NCBI RefSeq assembly: GCF_014651075.1
Contig: NZ_BMWE01000015.1
Span: 1-64,000, forward strand
Direction: 5' to 3'
From: Streptomyces djakartensis
GTDB taxonomy: Bacteria; Actinomycetota; Actinomycetes; Streptomycetales; Streptomycetaceae
DNA length: 64,000 nucleotides
Numbering within the stretch: the stretch's first letter is position 1; each line of letters starts with the position of its first letter. A program made the position numbers and the translations under genes. Below, in pieces: positions 8,005-17,044 of the stretch. The notes under the pieces were generated by a model, which did not search any database, had not been told where the DNA came from, and worked only from the letters and a program-made list of their open reading frames with translations.

Positions 8005-9142
8005 CGGGGACCTCCATCTCGATCGTGGTGCCCTTGCCGGGCGCCGATTCCACGGTCAGCGTGCCGCCGGCCCCGCTCGCCCGGTCTCGCATGGAGACCA
8101 GGCCGAGGTGGCGGCCCGCGCGGCGGACCGCACCGGGGTCGAAGCCGCTGCCGTCGTCCGTGACGCGCAGGACGGCTCCGCTGCCGCGGCGGTCCAGCGT
8201 CACGTCGACGTGGTCGGCGCCGGAGTGGCGCAAAGCGTTGTGCAGGGCCTCCTGCGCCACCCGCAGGACGGCCTCCTCCTGGGAGGCGGGCAGGGCCTTG
8301 ACGCCACGGCCGACGAAGGTCACGCGGGCGGTGTGGGCGCGGTCGAGGACCTGGATCTGGGTGCGCAGGGTGGCGACCAGGCCGTCCTCGTCGAGGGCCG
8401 CCGGGCGCAACTCAACGACCGCGGCCCGCAGTTCGTCGGCGGCCTCGGCGGCCAGTGCGGCCACCTGCTGGAGTTCGCCCTTGGCGCGGGACGGGTCGCG
8501 GTCCACCAGGGCGGTGGCAGCCTGGGCCGTCAGCCGCAGGGAGAACAGCTTCTGGCTGACCGCGTCGTGCAGTTCGTGTGCCAGGCGGGAGCGCTCCTCG
8601 GCGATGGTGAGTTCGCGGCTGCGTTCGTACAGGCGGGCGTTGGTCAGAGCGATCGCGGCGTGCTGGGCGAGGATGCCGAGCAGTTCCTCGTCGTCCTCGG
8701 TGAAGCCGCAGCCGCCCTCGGGCTTCGGGCAGTTCTTGTTCGCCAGGAACAGCGCGCCGATGACCTCGTCGCCGTCCCGGATCGGCAGGCCCAGGAAGTC
8801 GACCAGGTCGGGGTGGGCCTTCGGCCAGCCCTCGAAGCGGGGGTCCTTGCGGACGTCGGCGAGGCGCTCGGACCTGGTCTGGTGCAGCATCGCGGCGAGG
8901 ATGCCGTGCTGGCGCGGGAGGGGGCCGATGGCCTTCCACTGCTCGTCACTGACGCCGTCCACCACGAACTGGGCGAATCCACCGTGGTCGTCCGGTACGC
9001 CGAGCGCGGCGTACTGCGCGTCGAGCAGCTCGCGGGCCGAGGCGACGATCGTCTTGAGGACGTCGCGCACCTCGAGATGCCTGCTCATGGCCAGCAACGC
9101 GGAACTCACCGCGGCGAGGCCGGACCGGGGACCGTGGCTCAT
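7997..9142 (-). CDS. GAF-domain sensor histidine kinase (HisKA_3)
   Basis: A 381-residue soluble kinase. A GAF domain spans about 25-170, followed by a HisKA_3 dimerisation domain with the H-box ERSRLAHELHDAVSQKL (phosphoacceptor His192) and an HATPase domain with DDGSGFDPG. The GAF domain carries two close cysteines in NCPKPEGGCGF (138 and 145), compatible with redox or ligand sensing but unproved. The ATG at 9142 is chosen because GAGGAC lies just upstream; a longer frame to 9259 has no support and is Pro/Arg-rich. No membrane helix is seen, so the signal should be intracellular. It couples to the regulator gene that overlaps its end. Confidence 0.92.
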   Translation of the reverse strand: MSHGPRSGLAAVSSALLAMSRHLEVRDVLKTIVASARELLDAQYAALGVPDDHGGFAQFVVDGVSDEQWKAIGPLPRQHGILAAMLHQTRSERLADVRKDPRFEGWPKAHPDLVDFLGLPIRDGDEVIGALFLANKNCPKPEGGCGFTEDDEELLGILAQHAAIALTNARLYERSRELTIAEERSRLAHELHDAVSQKLFSLRLTAQAATALVDRDPSRAKGELQQVAALAAEAADELRAAVVELRPAALDEDGLVATLRTQIQVLDRAHTARVTFVGRGVKALPASQEEAVLRVAQEALHNALRHSGADHVDVTLDRRGSGAVLRVTDDGSGFDPGAVRRAGRHLGLVSMRDRASGAGGTLTVESAPGKGTTIEMEVPGG

Positions 9143-9610
9143 GTCCTCACGGTACCGGCGGGCCGTGACGGCGCGGATGGGACCGGTGGCCGCGTGTGCC
9201 CGGTCCGGTGGACCTAGGTCGCGGGGCGGAGGCGGACGGAGCCGGTCCGTGCGCCGCACCTGCCCGGAAGCGCCTCACACAGAGCATCGCTTGAGCAACT
9301 TGCAGTGAGACCGGACCCGACCGGATGTGAGCCCGCCCATAGGATCCACGTCACGTACGAAAGGACGTAGGAGACAAGTCGGGCCTTTTGAGCGGGGCGG
9401 ATGGCCCAATCTGCCCCGATTTGCCCCTCCCTGGTCCACTATCGCCTTTCGTACGTCACACCTTTGCCACGCAATTTTGCGGCCGCTAAGAATTGCTGCC
9501 GTCGCTCAGCGCCGTGGGTTCACCTCCGCGGCGTTCGTGTCGGAAACACACCGAGTCCAACGCCGGACGCCGAGCGACTCCCGCGCTATTCGAAGAGGTC
9601 CAGAACCACC
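9143..9610 (+). promoter_or_regulatory. Divergent intergenic region with long leader of SLT gene
   Basis: 468 nt separate the kinase gene and the secreted SLT protein. The right 250 nt are less GC-rich and contain CGTACGAAAGGACGTA (around 9354) with a related CTTTCGTACG (9446-9455), the stem-like CAATTTTGCGGCCGCTAAGAATTG (9472-9495 overall) and a GC-rich structured segment before the start. Streptomyces cell-wall hydrolase genes often carry c-di-AMP (ydaO) riboswitches in such leaders, but I could not recognise that consensus here. Confidence 0.4.
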
Positions 9611-10393
9611 ATGCCCAAGAACATCTTCAGCCGTGGCCGCAGTCGCACCCTGACCCGTCACCACAAGATCGCCATGGCGGGTGTCGCCACCCTCGGCGCC
9701 GCCGCCATCGGGTTCTCCGCAGTGCCCAGCGGTGCCTCGACGAAGACCACGACCGAGGCCGCTCAGCCGGCTGCGGTGGCGTTCAGCACCGAGCAGATCA
9801 AGGACGTCAGGGCGAGCGTCACCGACCAGATGGCCGGTGCCAGCCTGAAGGCGGAGCAGATCGAGGCGAAGAAGAAGGCCGACGCCGCTGCCGCCGCCAA
9901 GAAGAAGGCCGAGGCGGCGGCCGCGAAGAAGAAGGCCGAGGCCGCGAAGAAGAAGGCCGAGGCCGCGAAGAAGAAGGCCGAGGCCGAGCGCCAGGCCAAG
10001 GAGGCGGCGAGCCGCGCCGCCAAGCGCGCCGAGGCCAAGAAGGCCGCCAAGAAGGCCGTCAAGAAGACCTACCCGAACAACCTCGACGGCTGGATCCGCG
10101 AGTCGCTGGACGTCATGAAGAAGCACGGGATCCCCGGCTCCTACGACGGCATCAAGCGCAACATCATCCGGGAGTCCTCGGGTAACCCGAAGGCGATCAA
10201 CAACTGGGACATCAACGCCATCAACGGCATCCCGTCGAAGGGTCTGCTGCAGGTCATCCCGCCGACCTTCAAGACCTGGCACGTCCCCGGCACCTCCTGG
10301 GACATCTACGACCCGGTCGCCAACATCACCGCCGCCTGCAACTACGCGGCCGACAAGTACGGCTCGATGGACAACGTCAACAGCGCGTACTGA
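9611..10393 (+). CDS. Secreted transglycosylase SLT-domain protein
   Basis: A 260-residue exported peptidoglycan-active protein. The N-terminus has a Arg/Lys-rich stretch and hydrophobic core (KIAMAGVATLGAAAIGFSAV) ending near residue 43. Residues 85-152 form a highly repetitive Lys/Ala/Glu helix with KKKAEAA units, probably a rigid charged spacer binding wall polymers. The C-terminal SLT-like domain (about 155-260) keeps catalytic Glu188 in IIRESSGNP and the GLLQVIPPTF motif at 211-220. ATG at 9611 fits the signal peptide; in-frame codons upstream lie in the leader. Lytic transglycosylases cleave the glycan backbone. It is convergent with the FHA-ABC gene. Confidence 0.87.
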   Translation: MPKNIFSRGRSRTLTRHHKIAMAGVATLGAAAIGFSAVPSGASTKTTTEAAQPAAVAFSTEQIKDVRASVTDQMAGASLKAEQIEAKKKADAAAAAKKKAEAAAAKKKAEAAKKKAEAAKKKAEAERQAKEAASRAAKRAEAKKAAKKAVKKTYPNNLDGWIRESLDVMKKHGIPGSYDGIKRNIIRESSGNPKAINNWDINAINGIPSKGLLQVIPPTFKTWHVPGTSWDIYDPVANITAACNYAADKYGSMDNVNSAY

Positions 10394-10426
10394 GGCCGGC
10401 GCGGACCTCTGCTCGCTGCACGGAGC

Positions 10427-10469
10427 GCCGAAGGGCGGCAGCCTCCTGAGGAGGCGCCGCCCTTCGGGC
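10427..10469. terminator. Bidirectional terminator
   Basis: Long hairpin: CCGAAGGGCGGC (10428-10439) pairs with GCCGCCCTTCGG (10456-10467), with an inner palindrome GCCTCCTGAGGAGGC between the arms. It lies between the convergent SLT gene and the FHA-ABC gene. Confidence 0.75.
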
Positions 10470-10484
10470 TTGGCGGAGCGGTGA

Positions 10485-13010
10485 CTAGTTGCGCATGACC
10501 TCCGGCTCGTGGCGGCGCAGGAAGCGCGCCACGAGGAACCCGCAGAGCACGCCGAGGGCGAGCAGCGCGCCCATGTCCATCGCCCAGGCACCGGCCGTGT
10601 GCTCCCACAGCGGGTCGTTGTCGCCGGCCGTCTCGGGCGGGCTGATCCTGTTGAAGTCCAGCGTGGCCCCGGAGGCGGCGACCGCCCAGCGTGACGGCAT
10701 CAGGAACGAGAACTGGTTGGCGCCGATGGAGCCGTGCAGGGTGAACAGGCAGCCGGTGAACACGACCTGGATGATCGCGAACATCACCAGCAGCGGCATG
10801 GTCTTCTCGGCGGTCTTGACCAGTGACGAGATGATCAGCCCGAACATCATCGACGTGAATCCCAGGGCCATGATCGGCACGGACAGCTCAAGCAGCGTGG
10901 CACTGCCGAAGATCAGCCCCTCCTCGGGGATCTCCCGGCCGGCGAAGCCGATGACGCCGACCAGCAGGCCCTGCAACACGGTGATCATGCCGAGCACGAA
11001 CACCTTGGACATCAGGTACGCCGAGCGGGACAGGCCGGTCGCGCGCTCCCGCTCGTAGATGACCCGTTCCTTGATCAGTTCTCGGACCGAGTTCGCCGCG
11101 CCGGCGAAGCAGGCGCCGACCGCGAGGATGAGCAGGACCGTGGTGGCCGTGCCGTTGGGGATGATCCGGCCGGTCTTCGGGTTGGCCGGGTTGGGCAGCA
11201 GGCCCCGGTCCGCGTCGATGAGCAGGCTCACCGCGCCGAGCACGGCCGGCAGGATCACCATCAGGGCGAGGAAGCCCTTGTCCGACGCGATCACCGAGAC
11301 ATAGCGCCGGACCAGTGTGACGAACTGGGACATCCAGCCCTGCGGCTTCGGCGGCTTCATCGCCTGCATCGACGGAGCCTGTACGGACTGCGGCGCTCCG
11401 GCGTCGATGTCGGCGGCGTACATCTGGTAGTGCTGCGAGCCCTTCCAGCGGCCCGCCCAGTCGTAGTCGCGGTAGTTCTCGAAGGCGGAGAAGACGTCGG
11501 CCCAGGAGTCGTAGCCGAAGAAGTTGAGTGCCTCCTCCGGCGGGCCGAAGTAGGCCACCGCGCCGCCGGGCGCCATCACCAGCAGCTTGTCGCACAGGGC
11601 CAGCTCAGCCACGGAGTGGGTGACGACGAGTACCGTACGGCCGTCGTCGGCGAGACCGCGCAGCAGCTGCATCACGTCGCGGTCCATGCCCGGGTCGAGG
11701 CCCGACGTGGGCTCGTCCAGGAAGATCAGCGACGGCTTGGTGAGCAGTTCCAGAGCCACCGAGACGCGCTTGCGCTGGCCACCGGAGAGGGACGTGACCT
11801 TCTTGTCCTTGTGGATGTCGAGCTTGAGTTCGCGCAGCACCTCGTCGATGCGGGCCTCGCGCTCGGCCGCCGTGGTGTCGGCGGGGAAGCGCAGCTTGGC
11901 CGCGTATTTGAGGGCCTTCTTGACGCTCAGCTCCTTGTGCAGGATGTCGTCCTGCGGGACCAGGCCGATGCGCTGGCGCAGTTCGGCGAACTGCTTGTAG
12001 AGGTTCCTGTTGTCGTAGAGGACCTCGCCCTGGTCGGCCGGGCGGTAGCCGGTGAGTGCCTTGAGCAGGGTCGACTTGCCGGAGCCGGACGGGCCGATGA
12101 CCGCGATCAGCGACTTCTCCGGGACGCCGAAGGAGACGTCCTTGAGGATCTGCTTGCCGCCGTCGACCGTGACGGTCAGGTGGCGGGCGGAGAAGGACAC
12201 CTCACCGGTGTCGACGAACTCCTCCAGCCGGTCGCCGACGATGCGGAAGGTCGAGTGGCCGACACCGACGACGTCGGCCGGACCGAGCAGCTGCGTGCCG
12301 CCCTTGGGTATCGGCTGACCGTTGACGTACGTGCCGTTGTGGGAGCCCAGATCGCGGATCTCCATGCGGCCGTCGGGCGTGGCGTGGAATTCCGCGTGGT
12401 GGCGGGAGACCTGGAGGTCGGAGACGACCAGGTCGTTCTCGAGGGCACGGCCGATGCGCATCACGCGGCCGAGAGAGAACTGGTAGAAGGTCGTCGGGCT
12501 GCGGTCCCCGTGGGCCGGCGGCGGCCCCGCGACGCCGTCGGGGCCCTGTTGCTGCGGGATCCGGGCCGCTTGCTGCTGCGGCTGCTGCCAGTCGGCCTGG
12601 GCCTGATGCGGCGTCTGCTGGGCGGGGGCCTGCTGGGCCCAGCCCGTGTTCGCGCCCTGCGCGGCGTAAGGCTGGGGGTGGGCCTGCGGTGTCGCGACGG
12701 ATGCCGCGGCGCCGGAGAGGTTCAGGCGCGGTCCGTCGGTGGGGTTGCCCAGGTTCACCGCCGAGCCCGGGCCGAGCTCCATGTGCTGGATCCGCTGCCC
12801 CCGCACGAACGTGCCGTTGGTGCTGCCGTGGTCCTCGATGACCCAACTGCGGCCGTTGAAGCTGACCGTGGCGTGACGCCAGGAGACCCTGGCGTCGTCG
12901 AAGACGACGTCCCCCTGCGGATCGCGTCCGAGGGAGTATGCCCTGGACGGATCGAGCGTCCAGGTACGTCCGTTTGATTCCAGTACGAGTTCCGGCACTC
13001 CATGCCCCAC
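10485..13010 (-). CDS. FHA-FHA-ABC ATPase-permease fusion (ABC-2 type)
   Basis: An 841-residue transporter. FHA domain 1 (about 1-95) has SLGRDPQGDV, VSWRHA and GSTNGTFV. A Gln/Pro-rich linker (100-170) follows, then FHA domain 2 (175-265) with RIGRALENDLVV, VSRHHA and GSHNGTYV. The ABC ATPase domain (275-510) has Walker A GPSGSGKST, signature LSGGQRKR and Walker B LIFLDEPTSGLD. The ABCG-like permease with about six helices fills 560-841. FHA domains bind phosphothreonine, so activity is probably gated by a Ser/Thr kinase as in Mycobacterium Rv1747. The GTG at 13010 follows GGGGGAC; a second GTG at 12998 is possible. The substrate is unknown. Confidence 0.93.
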   Translation of the reverse strand: MGHGVPELVLESNGRTWTLDPSRAYSLGRDPQGDVVFDDARVSWRHATVSFNGRSWVIEDHGSTNGTFVRGQRIQHMELGPGSAVNLGNPTDGPRLNLSGAAASVATPQAHPQPYAAQGANTGWAQQAPAQQTPHQAQADWQQPQQQAARIPQQQGPDGVAGPPPAHGDRSPTTFYQFSLGRVMRIGRALENDLVVSDLQVSRHHAEFHATPDGRMEIRDLGSHNGTYVNGQPIPKGGTQLLGPADVVGVGHSTFRIVGDRLEEFVDTGEVSFSARHLTVTVDGGKQILKDVSFGVPEKSLIAVIGPSGSGKSTLLKALTGYRPADQGEVLYDNRNLYKQFAELRQRIGLVPQDDILHKELSVKKALKYAAKLRFPADTTAAEREARIDEVLRELKLDIHKDKKVTSLSGGQRKRVSVALELLTKPSLIFLDEPTSGLDPGMDRDVMQLLRGLADDGRTVLVVTHSVAELALCDKLLVMAPGGAVAYFGPPEEALNFFGYDSWADVFSAFENYRDYDWAGRWKGSQHYQMYAADIDAGAPQSVQAPSMQAMKPPKPQGWMSQFVTLVRRYVSVIASDKGFLALMVILPAVLGAVSLLIDADRGLLPNPANPKTGRIIPNGTATTVLLILAVGACFAGAANSVRELIKERVIYERERATGLSRSAYLMSKVFVLGMITVLQGLLVGVIGFAGREIPEEGLIFGSATLLELSVPIMALGFTSMMFGLIISSLVKTAEKTMPLLVMFAIIQVVFTGCLFTLHGSIGANQFSFLMPSRWAVAASGATLDFNRISPPETAGDNDPLWEHTAGAWAMDMGALLALGVLCGFLVARFLRRHEPEVMRN

Positions 13011-13239
13011 TGAGTTGTCCCCCGAATTACCCCCGACATGGGGAGTCTAGGGATGTCGAACATCGGGTGGAACTATTTCAGGAGCGGTCCCGTGACTGAA
13101 AGGCGGGCCTTGCGGCGACGGTGTGCGGGCGCGTCAGCCGATTCCGTTGACGGGGTTGAAAACGGGCCGGAGAGTGGTATTTCGACGCGAGGGGGACCTG
13201 CGCGGTGTTCCCGCCGCGTAGCGGATCGGGGGGTCTGCC

Positions 13240-15612
13240 ATGGGTACTGCCACAGCCGCCGGGTCGGCGAAGGACGCCGCGCGCGTGCCGTGGGGGGACG
13301 TGCTGATGTCCGCCGTAGCCGCCGTGAGCTGGGCGTTGATCGCGATGGCGGGTACGGCGGCGCTGGGCCTGCGGCTGCTGGAGGCGGACGCGGCGGGCTC
13401 GCCTGGGCCGATGACCGCGGCGGTGGTGGCCCTGGCGGCGGGTGGTTCGGTCACGCCGTCCGGTGACGTGACGGCGTTCGGCCTGTCGGCCGTGGAGGCG
13501 GACACGGCCATCGAGATCACGCCACTGGGCGTGAGTCTGGCCGGGGCGCTGTTGCTGTCGTACTTCTTCCTGCGGTCCTTGCGCGGGGCGGGAGTTGTGA
13601 TCCCGCCGGCCGAACTCCTCGCGCGTGCGGGCACGGTGGTGGCGCTGTTCGTGGCGATGCTGGGCGGGCTGGCGTGGGCGGGCCACGACGTCGTCACGAT
13701 CGACGGCGGTTCACTGGGGCTGGACGACCTGACCGGGGGTGACGGGGATGGCGGTGTGCAGGTCCCGGGGCTCGGGGACGTCGGCGGACTGCTGCCGGAC
13801 CGGCTCGGCGACCTGGCGGGCGCGCGGGCGGCGGTCGGTTTCACGGTGGACACGGTGCCCACGCTGCTCGGTGGTCTCGGATGGTCGGCCGGGGTCCTTC
13901 TGATCGCCCTGCTGGCCTCGCGCCGGACTCCGCTGCCGCGGGGCTGGGAGGCCGTGCACCGGGTCGTGCGGCCCGCCGTGTCCGCGGTGGTTTCCGTGCT
14001 GCTGGTGGCGGTGGCGGCGGGGTTCGCGGCGGCGGTGTGCGCGGCGATCGGCGACGACCACCCCCGGCGTATCGCCGGAGCCGCGCTGCTGGGGGCGCCG
14101 AACGGGGTGTGGCTGGGCGTGCCGGTCGGCCTGCTCGTGCCGTGGGACGGCCGGGCGACGGGTGCGCCGGCCCGTTTCCTGCCGGACCCGCTGGACGACC
14201 TGCTCAGCGTCCGCTCCGACCAGCCGGTGACGCTGGGGCGGCTGGCCGAGTTGGACGGGCGGGTGTGGCTGCTGGGGGTCGCGGCGGCGCTGATGATGCT
14301 GCTCGCGGGGGTGCTGGTGGGAGTGCGGACGCCGGTGGGGGGTGTGGCGGGGGCAGCCGGATACCGGCGAGGGCCGGGGCCGGGTGGCGCACCGTCCGCG
14401 AGGGCTGGGGGCGTGGCGGGCCCGGGCAGCGCCGGGCCGGACGGAACGGGGAGCGCGCTGAGCCCCGGTGTCGCACGGACGCGTGGGATCGGCGGCATAC
14501 CAGGAGCGGGTGCCCTTGGTTTCGCGAGCCGGTGCGCGCTGCGGCTGGGCGTCGCGACCGCGGTCGCCCTGCCGCTGCTGACCTGGCTGACGGAGGTGTC
14601 CGTGACCGCCTCCCTGTCCGTGCTCGGCTTCGACGCGTTCGGGGCGGGCATCGAGCTGCGCGGCCATCACGCCTTGGCGCTGGTGCTGGGCGCGGTGTGG
14701 GGTGCGGGGGCCGGGGCCGTGGGGGCCCTGCTCGCGTGGGCGAGCGGGGCGGCGGGGCGGTCCGCGTCGCCGTTGGCCCGGACAGGCGGGGCGGACGCCG
14801 AGCGCACCGGCGAGGACAGGGGTTCTGGGCGGGCAGGGCCGGGGTCCGTCGGCGCGGGGCGGTCCGGCCACGGGGGCGACACCGGGCGGTGGACTGCCTG
14901 GGCCGAGCCGGACACCGCGCGGGCACCGCACGAGCAGGAGGCCGGACCATACGCATCGAGCGCGCCCCACCGAGAAGGACCCGGGGCCTACACCCCGAGC
15001 ACACCGCACACCGCGAGAGCCGGGCCGTACCCCCCAGGCACACCGCACGCAAAGGAACCCGGACCGCACGCATCCAGCCCGCCGTACCCAGAAGGACCCG
15101 GGCCCTACACCCCGGGCACACCGCATCGGCCGCCGAACGCGGCCACCAATCCGTATCTCCGGGTGCCGGAGGAGTTGCGGGGGCCGGAGGATGCGCGGCC
15201 CGTTGAGGGGCAGCGGGGCGAAGGGGCGGGGCGGCGGCCCGGTGAGGCACCCTGGTCCGGTGAGTACCCGGGGCGGGGCCGGTCCTCTCGCCCGGGGCAG
15301 GCTCCGCCGCCCGGGCGGCCCGCACCGCCCGGTGAAGCCGGCCCGTCCGGTGAAGCCGGTCCGCCTGGTGAAGCCGGTCCGCCCGGCGAAGCCGGTCCGC
15401 CCGGCGAGACACTGCAGGCCGGCGAGACCGGCGGCCCGGCAGACGGTGACGTGTACGGCGCGCCGACCGTGGCCCGGCCGGCCGGGCCTCCTCCCCGGGG
15501 ACCCCGGCAGCCGCCAGGACCGAGAGGCGGCAACCGCCCGGCCGGGCCGGGCGACGGACCACCACCTCCGCCCCCTCCCCCGCCACCGAGGAAGCCCCGA
15601 GGTGGAAGGTGA
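13240..15612 (+). CDS. Streptophobe family membrane protein with collagen-like tail
   Basis: A 790-residue Streptomyces-specific integral membrane protein. Residues 1 to about 500 hold many hydrophobic helices (VLMSAVAAVSWALIAMAGTAALGLRLL; LAGALLLSYFFLRSL; later LALVLGAVWGAGAGAVGALLAW) as in the streptophobe family. The region from about 500 is hydrophilic and disordered, with degenerate proline-rich units of the type GPYxxSxPH, then GEAGPP repeats and a poly-Pro stretch near the end. It stands alone between the divergent FHA-ABC gene and serB. No function is known. The ATG at 13240 is preceded by a GGGGGG stretch. Confidence 0.85.
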   Translation: MGTATAAGSAKDAARVPWGDVLMSAVAAVSWALIAMAGTAALGLRLLEADAAGSPGPMTAAVVALAAGGSVTPSGDVTAFGLSAVEADTAIEITPLGVSLAGALLLSYFFLRSLRGAGVVIPPAELLARAGTVVALFVAMLGGLAWAGHDVVTIDGGSLGLDDLTGGDGDGGVQVPGLGDVGGLLPDRLGDLAGARAAVGFTVDTVPTLLGGLGWSAGVLLIALLASRRTPLPRGWEAVHRVVRPAVSAVVSVLLVAVAAGFAAAVCAAIGDDHPRRIAGAALLGAPNGVWLGVPVGLLVPWDGRATGAPARFLPDPLDDLLSVRSDQPVTLGRLAELDGRVWLLGVAAALMMLLAGVLVGVRTPVGGVAGAAGYRRGPGPGGAPSARAGGVAGPGSAGPDGTGSALSPGVARTRGIGGIPGAGALGFASRCALRLGVATAVALPLLTWLTEVSVTASLSVLGFDAFGAGIELRGHHALALVLGAVWGAGAGAVGALLAWASGAAGRSASPLARTGGADAERTGEDRGSGRAGPGSVGAGRSGHGGDTGRWTAWAEPDTARAPHEQEAGPYASSAPHREGPGAYTPSTPHTARAGPYPPGTPHAKEPGPHASSPPYPEGPGPYTPGTPHRPPNAATNPYLRVPEELRGPEDARPVEGQRGEGAGRRPGEAPWSGEYPGRGRSSRPGQAPPPGRPAPPGEAGPSGEAGPPGEAGPPGEAGPPGETLQAGETGGPADGDVYGAPTVARPAGPPPRGPRQPPGPRGGNRPAGPGDGPPPPPPPPPPRKPRGGR
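15331..15407 (+). repeat. Tandem 18-bp collagen-like coding repeat
   Basis: In-frame array of about four 18-bp units encoding GEAGP(P/S) in the streptophobe tail, with unit-to-unit differences mainly at third positions. It is expected to vary in copy number between strains. Confidence 0.8.
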
Positions 15613-15741
15613 GACGGGGCTGCCGGTCCGATCGCACCGCCGCGTAAGGTTCACGCCACCGGCGCGACACCCACTGTTCGCTGTCCGCAGGGCGGACCTC
15701 AGGGGCGGTCCGACCTGCCTGCCGGATACGGTGGAACCACC

Positions 15742-16956
15742 ATGAGCGCTTCGCAGACCTCGTCCTCCGACGTCCCCACCCTCCTTGTCAAGATCTTCGG
15801 CAAGGACCGGCCGGGCATCACGGCCGGCCTGTTCGACACCCTCGCCGCCTACTCCGTCGACGTCGTCGACATCGAGCAGGTCGTCACCCGTGGCCGAATG
15901 GTGCTGTGCGCGCTCGTGACCGAGCCGCCCCCCGGACTCGAGGGTGACCTGCGGGCGACCGTGCACAGCTGGGCCGAGTCGATGAGGATGCAGGCGGAGA
16001 TCATCTCCGGTCTCGGCGACAACCGGCCGCGCGGACTGGGCCGCTCCCTGGTCACCGTGCTGGGGCATCCGCTCACCGCGGAGGCGACGGCTGCGATCGC
16101 CGCGCGGATCACGAAGACCGGCGGCAACATCGACCGTATCTTCCGGCTCGCCAAGTACCCCGTCACCGCGGTCGAGTTCGCGGTGTCCGGCGTGGAGACC
16201 GAGCCGCTGCGCACCGCGCTGGCGACCGACGCGGCGAAGCTCGGCATCGACGTCGCGGTCGTGGCCGCCGGTCTGCACCGCCGCGCGCAGCGCCTGATCG
16301 TCATGGACGTCGACTCCACGCTCATCCAGGACGAGGTCATCGAGCTGTTCGCCGCGCACGCCGGCTGCGAGGAGGAGGTCGCCGAGGTGACCGCCGCGGC
16401 CATGCGCGGGGAGCTGGACTTCGAGCAGTCCCTGCATGCACGGGTGGCGCTGCTGGAAGGGCTGGACGCCTCGGTCGTGGACAAGGTGCGCAGCGAGGTG
16501 CGGCTCACCCCGGGCGCCCGCACCCTGATCCGTACGCTGAAGCGGCTCGGCTACCAAGTCGGCGTCGTCTCGGGCGGATTCACCCAGGTCACGGACGATC
16601 TGAAGGAGCGGCTCGGGCTGGACTTCGCCCAGGCCAACACACTGGAGATCGTCGACGGCAGGCTGACGGGCAAGGTCACCGGCGAGATCGTCGACCGCGC
16701 GGGCAAGGCCCGGCTGCTGCGGCGGTTCGCCGCGGAGGCTGGCGTGCCGCTGTCGCAGACCGTGGCGATCGGTGACGGCGCCAACGACCTGGACATGCTG
16801 AACGCGGCCGGTCTCGGTGTCGCCTTCAACGCGAAGCCGGTGGTACGCGAGGCCGCGCACACCGCGGTGAACTTCCCCTTCCTGGACACGGTGCTGTATC
16901 TGCTCGGTGTGACCCGTGAAGAGGTCGAGGCGGCGGACACGCTCGAGGCGAACTGA
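15742..16956 (+). CDS. serB: Phosphoserine phosphatase SerB
   Basis: A 404-residue enzyme catalysing the last step of L-serine synthesis, phosphoserine to serine plus phosphate. N-terminal ACT-type regulatory region (about 10-175, starting TLLVKIFGKDRPGITAGLFD) probably senses amino acids. The HAD phosphatase domain has motif I VMDVDSTLI with Asp189 nucleophile and Asp191, the SGGF segment of motif II, and motif IV GDGANDLDML. Length and architecture match mycobacterial SerB2. The ATG follows the streptophobe gene by 129 nt, and a hairpin closes the unit. Confidence 0.95.
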   Translation: MSASQTSSSDVPTLLVKIFGKDRPGITAGLFDTLAAYSVDVVDIEQVVTRGRMVLCALVTEPPPGLEGDLRATVHSWAESMRMQAEIISGLGDNRPRGLGRSLVTVLGHPLTAEATAAIAARITKTGGNIDRIFRLAKYPVTAVEFAVSGVETEPLRTALATDAAKLGIDVAVVAAGLHRRAQRLIVMDVDSTLIQDEVIELFAAHAGCEEEVAEVTAAAMRGELDFEQSLHARVALLEGLDASVVDKVRSEVRLTPGARTLIRTLKRLGYQVGVVSGGFTQVTDDLKERLGLDFAQANTLEIVDGRLTGKVTGEIVDRAGKARLLRRFAAEAGVPLSQTVAIGDGANDLDMLNAAGLGVAFNAKPVVREAAHTAVNFPFLDTVLYLLGVTREEVEAADTLEAN

Positions 16957-16977
16957 GCCCGGTCGAAGCGGCCAGGC

Positions 16978-17009
16978 GGGCCCGGTACCGGTGCGGTTCC
17001 GGGCCCTTG
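16978..17009 (+). terminator. serB terminator
   Basis: GGGCCCGGTACCG (16978-16990) pairs with CGGTTCCGGGCCC (16994-17006) with one mismatch, followed by TTGTT. It lies between convergent serB and the SixA-like gene. Confidence 0.75.
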
Positions 17010-17044
17010 TTCACAGCCGGTGCGCCGCGGTCACGCCAGGGCGG

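Noticed and set aside
9360..9610. c-di-AMP (ydaO) riboswitch
   Set aside because: Expected from the gene type, but the characteristic conserved core was not recognised. Kept only as a possibility to be tested.
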